From: Ignavibacteriota bacterium
GTDB taxonomy: Bacteria; Bacteroidota; Ignavibacteria; UBA10030; UBA6906
Length of the DNA: 32,606 nucleotides
Assembly: GCA_003162635.1 (NCBI GenBank)
Contig: PMNE01000102.1
Location: forward strand, 12,390-44,995
Reading direction: 5' to 3'
Shown here: positions 16,280 to 25,845 of the stretch, in pieces
Numbering within the stretch: position 1 is the first letter of the stretch
Layout of the letters: every line of letters starts with the position of its first letter
Notes under the pieces: generated by a model
What the model was told of the DNA's origin: nothing
Database searches by the model: none
Seen by the model: only the letters and a program-made list of their open reading frames with translations
Position numbers and translations under genes: made by a program

Positions 16280-17005
16280 TCAGTTCAAGACCATCCTGTA
16301 TTCGTCGTAGTAGCCCATCACCGATTCAACGTAGGCGATGGTCTGCTTGGCATTGCCAAACCAGCCCGACTTCGGCCGGTCCTGCTGCCACACCTGTCTG
16401 TGGAGAGTCTGGAATCTCTTCGACAAGAGGGGAAGGGCGTCCTTCACAGATTGCCACTCTGTCGCATTTTCATGAAGATATCCGGCAACCTCCTGCGCAT
16501 CGCTGACCCGTGAAACCCCGGCATTATACGCTGCCAATGTGAGCTTCAGCCGGTCCGCCTCATTGGCTGCGTCGAAGCTCGCGTAAAGCTGCTTCAAGTA
16601 GTAGATCCCACCGCGAATGTTATTCTCCGGGTACGAGAGGTCGTCCAGCTCAAGCTTTCGAGCGACTTCCTCCTCCGTCACAGGCATGATTTGCATCAGC
16701 CCGGTCGCACCCTTATGGCTTTCGGCATGGTGGACAAACCGGGATTCCTGCTTCATGACCGCCAGTACCAGCCGCCAGTCAAACCCATATCTTTCTGAAT
16801 ACCGCTTAATGGTCGGACCGTAGTTCCGAATGATCCTGCCTGTCGAAGGGTCGACCAGCGGCGCTGGAACGTCGGCTGGAGAAGACACTTGGGTTACACT
16901 ACCCATATCTCCTGCCGCTTTCTTGGCAACGTCTTCGCTGAATGGTGTGCACCCACCCAATGCCGCCAGTGCGGTCAAGAGGAGGACAAGGATCGGTCTC
17001 TTCAT
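16280..17005 (-). CDS. Lytic transglycosylase (SLT family) lipoprotein
   Basis: This 241-residue protein has a lipoprotein signal ending in LAALGGC (Cys19) and an SLT lysozyme-like domain from ~residue 70. The catalytic Glu87 lies in VMKQESRF, followed by the GATGLMQIMP and YNAG motifs and the C-terminal YVESVMGYY segment. It should cleave murein from the periplasmic face. I start at ATG 17005, where AGGAG lies five bases upstream and the signal peptide begins; the frame upstream to 17086 is not signal-like. The gene is single, with a promoter at 17150-17178 and a shared terminator. Confidence 0.93.
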   Translation of the reverse strand: MKRPILVLLLTALAALGGCTPFSEDVAKKAAGDMGSVTQVSSPADVPAPLVDPSTGRIIRNYGPTIKRYSERYGFDWRLVLAVMKQESRFVHHAESHKGATGLMQIMPVTEEEVARKLELDDLSYPENNIRGGIYYLKQLYASFDAANEADRLKLTLAAYNAGVSRVSDAQEVAGYLHENATEWQSVKDALPLLSKRFQTLHRQVWQQDRPKSGWFGNAKQTIAYVESVMGYYDEYRMVLN

Positions 17006-17435
17006 CCAAACTCCTGCTCCTATGAAAGAAATGTCGGAATGGTCCAAGGTCTCTTTTTTTTGGTTTCTCTTCCGGCACACTTGCAAGCACGTCTATCGAA
17101 ACTTCATGCCATCTCAAGAGATACGCCATTCATGAAACAAGACGCTACAAATCTATGTTCATTCCCATTGAAAGTCAAGCTGTATTCTGCCGGCGTGTTT
17201 TCACGCACAAAAAAAACGGTGCAAAATTATCAGTCACTCTGAAGGCAGGTTTGATAATCTGATTCTATAGAATAACTTACAGCATTCAAGAGGCCTTTTG
17301 AGGCATCATTATAGCAAACGCCACATTTGCGCTTGGAGTTCACTGCATTCGGAGGGAAATACCAACAATAGCAGAAAAAAAGATAGCAGATTGGAAACAA
17401 CTACGTGGAACTTCCACAACACTCAGAAAACGCTT
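17006..17435. other. AT-rich noncoding region upstream of the SLT gene
   Basis: This 430-base stretch holds no supportable gene and is visibly richer in A and T than its surroundings. Besides the SLT promoter it contains a stem-loop GCGTG-TTTT-CACGC at 17193-17206, about 15 bases upstream of the SLT -35 box, and a perfect 12-bp palindrome ATTCTATAGAAT at 17262-17273. A repeat GATAGCAG/AATAGCAG flanks a run of seven A at about 17372-17392, and GTGGAACTTCCAC lies at 17405-17417 beyond the rlpA stop codon. The last may be part of a weak terminator. The others could be operator sites. Confidence 0.6.
17150..17178 (-). promoter_or_regulatory. Sigma-70-type promoter of the SLT lipoprotein gene
   Basis: On the minus strand TTGACT (17178-17173) and TAGATT (17155-17150) are 17 bases apart. 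The predicted leader is long, about 135 bases, and contains a run of eight A/T pairs (17052-17059). The -35 box and the following TTC are identical to those of the lpdA promoter. Confidence 0.65.
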
Positions 17436-17876
17436 TCAATTCACGATTTCACCCGCCTTGACGACCTCCAGGACTACAGCCGCGGTCCCCGTCCCTATCA
17501 TTCCCAGCTCTTTTGCAGCCCCCAGGGAGAGGTCGATAACCCTGTCCCCCTTGAACGGCCCCCTATCGTTGATCCGAACGGTCACAGACTTGCCATTTTC
17601 TTTGTTCGTGACGCGGACGACGGTCCCATAGGGGAGGGTCCGGTGGGCGGCGCTCAGGCCGTTCATGTCGTATGTTTCCCCGTTGGCCGTCTTTCTCCCC
17701 TGAAATTCCTCGGCATAGTAAGAGGCGATCCCCTCCATCTGGTGGATTCCGTATGGGGTCTTATAGAAGCCGGCGGCGCGGTCGGTGGAAGTAAAGCGGG
17801 GGGAGCCGGCGCCACAGCCGGCAAAGGTCAGGGCTCCGGAGAGGGCGACAACAGCAGTCGTCCGACGAAGGGTCAT
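17436..17876 (-). CDS. rlpA: RlpA-family septal-ring lipoprotein
   Basis: The 146-residue protein has a lipoprotein signal with LTFAGC (Cys21) and a double-psi beta-barrel domain over most of its length. Typical RlpA segments are [20 protein letters not shown] (~48-67), [11 protein letters not shown], and [18 protein letters not shown] with the catalytic-site Asp. RlpA proteins are outer-membrane lipoproteins that can cleave peptide-stripped glycan strands. There is no C-terminal SPOR domain, so septal targeting by SPOR is not expected. Its ATG lies three bases after the manC stop codon, so the two are probably cotranslated. Confidence 0.93.
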   Translation of the reverse strand: MTLRRTTAVVALSGALTFAGCGAGSPRFTSTDRAAGFYKTPYGIHQMEGIASYYAEEFQGRKTANGETYDMNGLSAAHRTLPYGTVVRVTNKENGKSVTVRINDRGPFKGDRVIDLSLGAAKELGMIGTGTAAVVLEVVKAGEIVN

Positions 17877-17879
17877 CGT

Positions 17880-18968
17880 CTACAGGTATTCGTTCATTTG
17901 CTTTCGCTTGAGGTAGTCCGAGATCTCCTTGACCTCTTGCGATTGACCTCTCTTGCAGACCAGGAGGGCATCGTCGGTATTGACGATGATGAGATCTTCC
18001 ACTCCGATGACGGCAACAACCTTGTCGGGGGAGTAGATGTACGTGTTCTTCGTCCCCTTCTGGATCACCGTTCCCGTGATCGAATTGCCGCAGTCATCCT
18101 TCCCTGAAATCCTGTAGACCTCATCCCAGGAGCCGAGATCGTTCCACCCAAACGAGCCGGGAATGACGAACACATGGGGTGTCTTTTCCATGACGCCATA
18201 ATCGATGGAGATCCCCCGGATGATCCCGTAGGCGGTTTCCAGAGTCTGCTGATAGCGGGACGTGCCGATGTCGCTTTCGATCTTTCGGAGTTCATTCGAA
18301 AGCTCCGGAAGGGACCTTTCGATCTCCTGCAGTATCGTTGCCGCCTTCCAGACGAACATGCCGCTGTTCCAGAGGAAGTCGCCGCTTGCGAGAAACTGTT
18401 CCGCCGTTTCGAGGTTCGGTTTTTCGGCAAACGTCTTCACCCGGCGGACCCCCTTGTCGTAGTTCGGGACGTCGTTCTCCTTTTCGCTCACAAACTGGAT
18501 ATAGCCGTATCCGGTCTCCGGATGCGTCGGCTGGATGCCGATCGTCAGCAGACTGGAAGATTCGCGGGCCGTCTCGATGGCAACGGCGAGTACCCGCCGG
18601 AATTCCCCTTCATCGACGATGCGATGATCGGCAGGAAGAACCACCATGACTGCCTCCGGGTCGCGCCGCATCACGTGCAGCGCCGCGAGCCCGATGCACG
18701 GAGCGGTATTCCTCCCCACCGGCTCCACGATGATGTTTTCCTCGGGGACGTGGGGAAGCTGCTTCGCCAATTGAGGTTTCTGGAGGCGGTTGGTAACGAT
18801 GAAGACATCGCGAGGCGGCACCAGGGGATCGAGTCGCTTGACGGTATCCTGGATCATCGTTCCTTTGCCGGCAATCCGCAAGAGGTGTTTGGGGAATTTC
18901 TCGCGACTGCGGGGCCAGAAACGGGTTCCGACACCCCCTCCCATAATGACGGCGCATGTTGTGGGCAT
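17880..18968 (-). CDS. manC: Mannose-1-phosphate guanylyltransferase
   Basis: The 362-residue nucleotidyltransferase makes GDP-mannose from mannose-1-phosphate and GTP for surface glycans. The N-terminal signature MGGGVGTRFWPRSREKFPKH gives the nucleotide loop and catalytic Lys. AVMVVLPADH (~97-106), FAEKPN (~163) and FLWNSGMFVWK (~177-187) follow. It ends after the transferase and short beta region, without the phosphomannose isomerase domain of longer bifunctional ManC proteins. The start ATG lies 14 bases after the preceding unknown gene, and it is followed closely by rlpA. No glycan assembly genes are nearby. Confidence 0.95.
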   Translation of the reverse strand: MPTTCAVIMGGGVGTRFWPRSREKFPKHLLRIAGKGTMIQDTVKRLDPLVPPRDVFIVTNRLQKPQLAKQLPHVPEENIIVEPVGRNTAPCIGLAALHVMRRDPEAVMVVLPADHRIVDEGEFRRVLAVAIETARESSSLLTIGIQPTHPETGYGYIQFVSEKENDVPNYDKGVRRVKTFAEKPNLETAEQFLASGDFLWNSGMFVWKAATILQEIERSLPELSNELRKIESDIGTSRYQQTLETAYGIIRGISIDYGVMEKTPHVFVIPGSFGWNDLGSWDEVYRISGKDDCGNSITGTVIQKGTKNTYIYSPDKVVAVIGVEDLIIVNTDDALLVCKRGQSQEVKEISDYLKRKQMNEYL

Positions 18969-18982
18969 GATCCCCTGAAGAA

Positions 18983-19801
18983 TTATTCGAGTAGTGTTTC
19001 CGGATTCTGGAGCATATCGATGGTTTGCGCGAGTGCGTCGTAATCCTCGGCGGCCGCACGCTCGAGAACACCCTGCAGGGCCTGGGTCGCATTATCGATG
19101 ACGTGCGCCACGCGGACATCGTCGAAAAGATCCCGTTCGATGACATAGCGGAGGAAGAGCGAGAAGGCAGCCGCGAATTGCGCAAGCACCTCGTTCCCGC
19201 CTGCCGACGAGACCTGGTGTAAGCGACCCGCATGCGAAAGAGCCAAGTCGAAGACCCCCTGCCGCATCCCTTCGATCCTTTCCCCTTCAAACGCCGTCTT
19301 CCTGAGGTCTTCCAGCGATGAGCTGAATTCGTGGAGTGCTTCGAACACCGGACCTGTGAGGACGCCGGAAGGGGTTTCGACCGCCTGGGCAGGAGGGGCC
19401 TCGGCGCCGGAAGGGACGGTGGTCATAACCCGGAAGAGCTCGTCCACCTGGTAGTCGAGCAGTGCATCCATCGGCATTCCCCCCCCCGCACCCTTGGTTC
19501 TGTGCGAATACCACATCAGGCGAAGGGCGATGGAGTCCCATCCCTGGACCATGTAGAGGCGCTCCAGGGCCGGATCGATCTCCTCCGTTGCCACGATCTG
19601 GTCCGCAACCTTGCCCATCATATCCCCCTGCACCCGGTACCCCTCTTCGACGAGGCGCTGATGCAGGCGGCGAAGGAGCTGTACAGTATCGCGTTCGACG
19701 GTATTCACCGGGAGAAGGGAATTGAATGTACTTTTTCCACAACTGTCTTCCTGCCGCCTTTCCCCCCCTTCGTGACGCCCCCAATGACAACGAAGCCCCA
19801 C
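18983..19801 (-). CDS. Unrecognised cytoplasmic protein between atpC and manC
   Basis: I do not recognise this family. The frame is 272 residues from GTG 19801, but the first ~30 residues (rich in Gly, Arg and His) look unlike the rest, and GTG 19708 (VNTVERDTVQLL) may be the true start; neither has a good ribosome site. The remainder looks almost wholly alpha-helical, soluble, without signal peptide or membrane segment, with acidic character and a Pro/Ala-rich linker around residues 130-145 separating two helical halves. It lies 24 bases after atpC and 14 before manC, so it is probably cotranscribed. No catalytic motif was seen and no function is proposed. Confidence 0.7.
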   Translation of the reverse strand: MGLRCHWGRHEGGERRQEDSCGKSTFNSLLPVNTVERDTVQLLRRLHQRLVEEGYRVQGDMMGKVADQIVATEEIDPALERLYMVQGWDSIALRLMWYSHRTKGAGGGMPMDALLDYQVDELFRVMTTVPSGAEAPPAQAVETPSGVLTGPVFEALHEFSSSLEDLRKTAFEGERIEGMRQGVFDLALSHAGRLHQVSSAGGNEVLAQFAAAFSLFLRYVIERDLFDDVRVAHVIDNATQALQGVLERAAAEDYDALAQTIDMLQNPETLLE

Positions 19802-19825
19802 CGGCGGCCGGTAGGGCTCCCCTGC

Positions 19826-20236
19826 TCATGATTTGGTCGCAAGTCGCAACCGGTTGAGCGCCCGGGCAAGAGCCGCTTCAGCCCGCGCAATGTCCACCGA
19901 CTCCTCACGCAGCTTCAGGCGTTTCTCGGCCCGCTGCCGGGCCTCCTCGGCTCGGTGCACGTCGATTTGGTCAACGCGCTCCGCACTGTCAACAAGGACG
20001 AGAGCAGCGTTGTCGTGGACTTCGAAGAACCCGCCCCCTGTTGCGAAGAGGGTATCGCTCCCCTCCTTGTCTTTCACGCGGAGGATCCCCACTGCAAGGG
20101 TGGAGAGAAGAGGCGCGTGGTTATACAAGACCTGGAATCCACCAACCTCGCCTGGTGCGCTGACGCTGGTAGTCTCGCCCCGGAACACAACGCGGTCCGG
20201 AGCAATGATTTCGAGCGAAAAGGCCTTTTCGTACAT
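19826..20236 (-). CDS. atpC: ATP synthase F1 epsilon subunit
   Basis: The 136-residue protein has the N-terminal beta-sandwich of epsilon (FSLEIIAPDRVVFRGETTSVSAPGEVGGFQVLYNH begins it; GETTSV and NHAPLLS are the clearest parts) and a C-terminal two-helix region rich in Ala, Arg and Glu (HRAEEARQRAEKRLK). Epsilon sits on the central stalk, couples gamma to the c-ring and inhibits ATP hydrolysis. It starts six bases after the atpD stop codon. The pair atpD-atpC stands without the other ATP synthase genes. Confidence 0.96.
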   Translation of the reverse strand: MYEKAFSLEIIAPDRVVFRGETTSVSAPGEVGGFQVLYNHAPLLSTLAVGILRVKDKEGSDTLFATGGGFFEVHDNAALVLVDSAERVDQIDVHRAEEARQRAEKRLKLREESVDIARAEAALARALNRLRLATKS

Positions 20237-20242
20237 ACTGTC

Positions 20243-21739
<1,497 letters not shown>

Positions 21740-21745
21740 TCATAG

Positions 21746-21774
21746 AATGTAGGGAAATGGGGGGAATGAATCAA
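21746..21774 (-). promoter_or_regulatory. Sigma-70-type promoter of atpD-atpC
   Basis: On the minus strand TTGATT (21774-21769) and TACATT (21751-21746) are separated by 17 bases. The stop codon of the upstream ypdA gene (21771-21773) lies inside the -35 box. The expected leader before atpD is about 87 bases. Confidence 0.75.
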
Positions 21775-22754
21775 GGTTTGCGCCCTTTCCGTTCCATGAT
21801 GGAGCGGACGATCGGTCCGGCATGGAGCCGGCCATTCTCCACGAAGATCTTGTTATTGAACTTCCCTGCAACAACCGATCCCGCCACATACAGACCGGGA
21901 ACATTCGTCTCGAATGTCTGCGGATCGGCGTGGGGCGCGAGGGTCTCCGGATCGACCGTCATCCCGAATTTCCTCAGGAGATCTGTCTCCGGATGGTAGC
22001 CGATCAGAACAAAGACGAAATCCGCCTTGATGCTCCGTTCCCCCCCGGGGCCTTTGAGGTGGACACTCTCCCCGTCGATCCGCGTGACGACCGAGTCGAA
22101 ACAGGCCGCGATCTGTCCCGCGTTGATCCTGTTCTGAATATCGGGGAGGATCCAATATTTCACGCCTTCACTCAAGGCCGGTCGGCGGTGAACAAGCGTG
22201 ACGCGGGCGTCATGACGGTAGAGGTCGAGGGAGGTCTCGACCGCCGAGTTCTTCCCGCCAACAACCACAACGTCGCAACCGACGCACGAGAATGGTTCAT
22301 CGTAGTATTGATGCACATGCGGGAGGTTCTCCCCCGGCACCCCGAGCCGGTTCGGGTTGTCGAAATATCCGGTCGCAACCACGACGGAGGTTCCACGATA
22401 CTCCTTCCCGCCGGCAGTGCGGACGAGAAACTCATCTCCGGGGTGCAGGATCTCTTCGACGGCATCGTGCTGGCGGATGTCGAGCTGCTCATGGCGCGCG
22501 ACCTTCCGGTAGTAGTTCAGGGTGTCAACACGTGTAGGGCGGACTGTGGGAATGACGAAGGGGACGTTGCCGATCTCCAGAAGTTCCGGCGTGGAGAACC
22601 AGATCAGGTCGTGAGGAAAGCGGCGTATCGAGTCGGTGATGCTCCCCTTCTCCAGGACAATTGCCGATAACCCCGATTTCTTTGCCTCGATGGCGCACGC
22701 GAGTCCCGAGGGGCCGGACCCGATGATCATGACGTCGCTGCGGAATGGAATCAA
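21771..22754 (-). CDS. ypdA: YpdA-type FAD/NAD(P)H oxidoreductase (putative bacillithiol disulfide reductase)
   Basis: The 327-residue flavoprotein has the FAD-binding GSGPSGLACAIEAKK close to the N terminus, KGSITDSIRRFPHDLIWFSTPELLEIG as in YpdA proteins, the NADPH-binding VVVGGKNSAVETSLDLYRH, and LYVAGSV near the end. There is no CxxC pair, which separates it from thioredoxin reductases. YpdA recycles bacillithiol disulfide in bacteria that use that thiol; activity here is inferred. The start is probably TTG 22754, with AAAGGAG ten bases upstream; an ATG at 22730 would remove the strand before the FAD loop. It begins 16 bases after the RND pump gene and is likely the last gene of that operon. 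Confidence 0.87.
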   Translation of the reverse strand: MIPFRSDVMIIGSGPSGLACAIEAKKSGLSAIVLEKGSITDSIRRFPHDLIWFSTPELLEIGNVPFVIPTVRPTRVDTLNYYRKVARHEQLDIRQHDAVEEILHPGDEFLVRTAGGKEYRGTSVVVATGYFDNPNRLGVPGENLPHVHQYYDEPFSCVGCDVVVVGGKNSAVETSLDLYRHDARVTLVHRRPALSEGVKYWILPDIQNRINAGQIAACFDSVVTRIDGESVHLKGPGGERSIKADFVFVLIGYHPETDLLRKFGMTVDPETLAPHADPQTFETNVPGLYVAGSVVAGKFNNKIFVENGRLHAGPIVRSIMERKGRKP

Positions 22755-22770
22755 AGCCTCGGTGCTCCTT

Positions 22771-25700
22771 TCATCCCCCTTGCTGGAGTTCGTGTGCAGC
22801 AGATCGTCTGCCGTGGAGCAAATGATAGACGACGGGCAAAGCAAAGAACAGGAGCAGGCTCGAGACGGAGAAGCCGCCGATGACGGCGATCGCGAGCGGC
22901 TGCTGCATTTGTGCGCCTCCCCCGATCCCGAGCGACAGCGGCAAGAGCGCCAGAACAGCAGCAAGGGTTGTCATCAGGATCGGGCGGGCGCGAACCATTC
23001 CGGCCCGGACGAGGGCGTCTTCCTCCGCCATGCCGTCGTTCTTCAGCCGAGCCGCGGTGTGCATGAGAAAAATGGCATTCTCGGCGACGATACCGATGAC
23101 CATGATCAATCCGACAAAGCTCGAGATGTTCAATGTCATCCCTGTCAGCCGGAGTGCACCGAAGACCCCACTGAGCGAGAGTATCCCGATCATGAGTACC
23201 GAGAGCGGGACGGCGAATTCTCCGAATTCATACAGAAGGACGAGGAAGACGAGGAGAACGGCCGCGAGTGCGACGAACAACAGGCCGCGGAATGATTCCT
23301 GCTGCGTTTGATACACCCCGCCGAAATCCATTGTCATCCCCTGCGGGAGGACGAAGCGCGAAGACAGGAGCGCTTTGATGTCATCGACGGTCCGGCCAAG
23401 GTCCCGGCCTTCGATGCGCGCGGTGACTGCGACCATCCGCCTCAGACCCTCACGGTCCACCTCGGCCTGCCCACCTGTCCGTTCAACCGTTGCAAGCGTG
23501 CGGAGCGGAACGATGGCACCGGCGGGCGTGACGATCTGCAGGTCCTCGATTTTCCGTGCATCGGATCGATAAACATCGGGATAGCGAACGCGCACGGGAA
23601 TGAGCTTTTCATACTTCTGAATGCTCGTTTCGGCGCTCCCCCGCATCGCCACCTCTGTTTCCTCCTGGATGTCGGCCGTCGTCAAGCCCTCACGCGCGGA
23701 CCGATACGGGTCAACGCGGACAACGAGAGACGGCCCTGCGATGACGATGCCGTCAAACGCGTCAACCACTCCCCGCACGTTTTCGATGAGAGACTTCACT
23801 TCCGCCGCTTTCATCTTCAGGAGGGTTTCGTCGTTCCCGAAGAGCTTGATCTCAATCGGCGAAGGGTTGTTTGTCAGATCACCGATAACATCCATCATCA
23901 TCTGGCCGAACTCCACACGGAGCGCCGGTTCGCTGGCTTCGATTCGTTCGCGCGCCTCTGCAATAACCTCTTCGATCCCCCGCGTCCGGTTCCTCCGAAG
24001 TTTCACCAGGTAATCTCCTGTATTCGGCTCGGTCAGGAAAAATCCCAGTTGCGTCCCGGTGCGGCGGGAGTACGCCTCCACTTCGGGAATGGACATCAGG
24101 ATCTCTTCAACATGACGGAGCAAGCGGCCGGTTTCTCCGAGCGATGTCCCCGGCGGTGAGGCATAGTCCAGGACGAACGTTCCTTCATCCATCTGCGGCA
24201 TGAAACTGCTGCCGATGGACTCATAGAGGAGGACGCTCACGGCGAGCAGAGCAAGCATCCCGGCGATCGTCCACCAGCGATGCCGCATCAGGGTGCGGAC
24301 AAGACGGTCATACCATGCGGACCGTTGCAGAAGCCGTTCCTCCCGCAGAACCTCCCGTTCAAGGTCGCGTTCCCGCAGGACGCGCGCCGCCAGAAGAGGG
24401 GCAAGACTGACGGAAAGGAAACACGAGATCAGCATCGCGAGGACCATCGTTATGGAGAGCGATGCAAAGAACGCTCCTGTCACGCCGCCGAGGAATGCGA
24501 GGGGAATGTGAATGACAATCGTGCTTGCCGTGGACCCGACAATGGCCGGCATCAGGCCGTGCAGGGAACCGCCGATGGCTTCGACAGTGGAAGTCCCCTC
24601 CGCGCGTCTGCGGACAACGTTCGTAAAGATGTTCTCGATGACCACGATGGAATCATCGATGATCAACCCGACCGCCGCCGCGATGCCGCCAAGGGTCATG
24701 ATGTTGATCGTCAGTCCGATCGCGGAGAGGCACGCAAAGGTGATCGCAATGGTCGCCGGCACGACGAGGGCGATGACCAGCATCATGCGCCAGCTTCGCA
24801 GAAACACCAACAGGACACCCATCGCAAGGACGATGCCGATGAGGATGCTGTCGCGCGTCCCGTTGATCGCCCCTGCAATGAAATCTCCCTGATCGTAATA
24901 GTTCTCAAAGTGGACGCCTGCGGGGAGATGAAGACCGGCAACAGCCGATCTCACCCCTTCGGCGATGCGGACAGTGCTGCCGGTCGGCTGCTTCAGGATG
25001 TTGATGAGAACTGCATCGCGGCCCCGCGCCGTGGTCCTGATGTACCGGTCGGCAACGGATGGCGTCACCACGGCCACGTCGGCGACGTACACAGGGATGC
25101 CGTTGTGTACTGCAACGACAACGCGATTGATGTCGTCGATGGACTGCAGCACCCCGGAGACCAGCGACAGGTACAACCGGTAGTCCTCATCCAGCAGCCC
25201 CGAGGAGGAGACGAGATTCGTGGTGCGGATGGCTTCCGCGACCTGACGGGCATTGATGCGATGGGCGGCGAGCTTCGCCGGATCGACGGTCACCCGGAAT
25301 TCCCGGGTATCGCCCCCTTCAACTTCAACGCGGGCGACGTCCTTCACGCGAAGAAGCGCGGGACGGATCTGGTACATCGCAATATCGCGGAGCGTCACCT
25401 GGTCGATCGAGTCGGACGTGAGACTGTACCCGTGCACAGGAAAGACCGACACCGTCATCTGCTCGGCCCTGATGGAAGCCGAGGCGGGGAGGTCATTGCG
25501 TCTGTTGCTGATGCGTCCCTGCAGAAGCTGGAGTGTCTGCTGCACATTCGTTCCCCAGTCCAGTCCAACCGATATCTCCGTGGAGCCCCTGCCGGTGATC
25601 GACCGGACGACGCGAACCCCGGGAATGGACGACGCAACCTCCTCAAGCGGCTTCGTCACTTCCACCATCATCCGCTCCGATGGTTCCTCCCCGTTGTCGG

Positions 25701-25845
25701 CCAGGATGACAATGCGGGGAAACGTCACGTCGGGGAAGAGGGAGACCGGGAGGTTGAGCATCATGACGATCCCGCTCAGGGAGAGCACGATCGTCGTGAA
25801 AAGAAATGCACGGGCATGGCGGACGACGAATTGGAAGAACTTCAT
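22771..25845 (-). CDS. RND-family efflux pump, inner-membrane subunit
   Basis: The 1024-residue protein has the full RND layout: one N-terminal membrane helix, a large periplasmic loop, a block of helices near ~335-530, a second periplasmic loop and a final block from ~855. Helix 4 carries GLIIDDSIVVIEN with the paired Asp residues of drug-type pumps. In the helix equivalent to AcrB TM10 the sequence is VIGIVAENAIFL, with Glu where AcrB has the relay Lys; metal pumps such as CusA also have Glu there. The substrate is therefore open. It overlaps the adaptor gene by four bases (ATGA) and is coupled to it. Confidence 0.94.
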   Translation of the reverse strand: MKFFQFVVRHARAFLFTTIVLSLSGIVMMLNLPVSLFPDVTFPRIVILADNGEEPSERMMVEVTKPLEEVASSIPGVRVVRSITGRGSTEISVGLDWGTNVQQTLQLLQGRISNRRNDLPASASIRAEQMTVSVFPVHGYSLTSDSIDQVTLRDIAMYQIRPALLRVKDVARVEVEGGDTREFRVTVDPAKLAAHRINARQVAEAIRTTNLVSSSGLLDEDYRLYLSLVSGVLQSIDDINRVVVAVHNGIPVYVADVAVVTPSVADRYIRTTARGRDAVLINILKQPTGSTVRIAEGVRSAVAGLHLPAGVHFENYYDQGDFIAGAINGTRDSILIGIVLAMGVLLVFLRSWRMMLVIALVVPATIAITFACLSAIGLTINIMTLGGIAAAVGLIIDDSIVVIENIFTNVVRRRAEGTSTVEAIGGSLHGLMPAIVGSTASTIVIHIPLAFLGGVTGAFFASLSITMVLAMLISCFLSVSLAPLLAARVLRERDLEREVLREERLLQRSAWYDRLVRTLMRHRWWTIAGMLALLAVSVLLYESIGSSFMPQMDEGTFVLDYASPPGTSLGETGRLLRHVEEILMSIPEVEAYSRRTGTQLGFFLTEPNTGDYLVKLRRNRTRGIEEVIAEARERIEASEPALRVEFGQMMMDVIGDLTNNPSPIEIKLFGNDETLLKMKAAEVKSLIENVRGVVDAFDGIVIAGPSLVVRVDPYRSAREGLTTADIQEETEVAMRGSAETSIQKYEKLIPVRVRYPDVYRSDARKIEDLQIVTPAGAIVPLRTLATVERTGGQAEVDREGLRRMVAVTARIEGRDLGRTVDDIKALLSSRFVLPQGMTMDFGGVYQTQQESFRGLLFVALAAVLLVFLVLLYEFGEFAVPLSVLMIGILSLSGVFGALRLTGMTLNISSFVGLIMVIGIVAENAIFLMHTAARLKNDGMAEEDALVRAGMVRARPILMTTLAAVLALLPLSLGIGGGAQMQQPLAIAVIGGFSVSSLLLFFALPVVYHLLHGRRSAAHELQQGG

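Noticed and set aside
19287-19829. A 180-codon minus-strand frame starting at an ATG inside the end of atpC, with AGGGG nearby.
   Set aside because: Its product is rich in Gly, Arg and Pro and overlaps the more plausible unknown gene in another frame, which has normal protein composition.
22755-22964. A 70-codon N-terminal extension of the YpdA-type reductase.
   Set aside because: It overlaps the RND pump gene, is Ser/Cys/Arg-rich and unlike the family. TTG 22754 with a good ribosome site explains the start.
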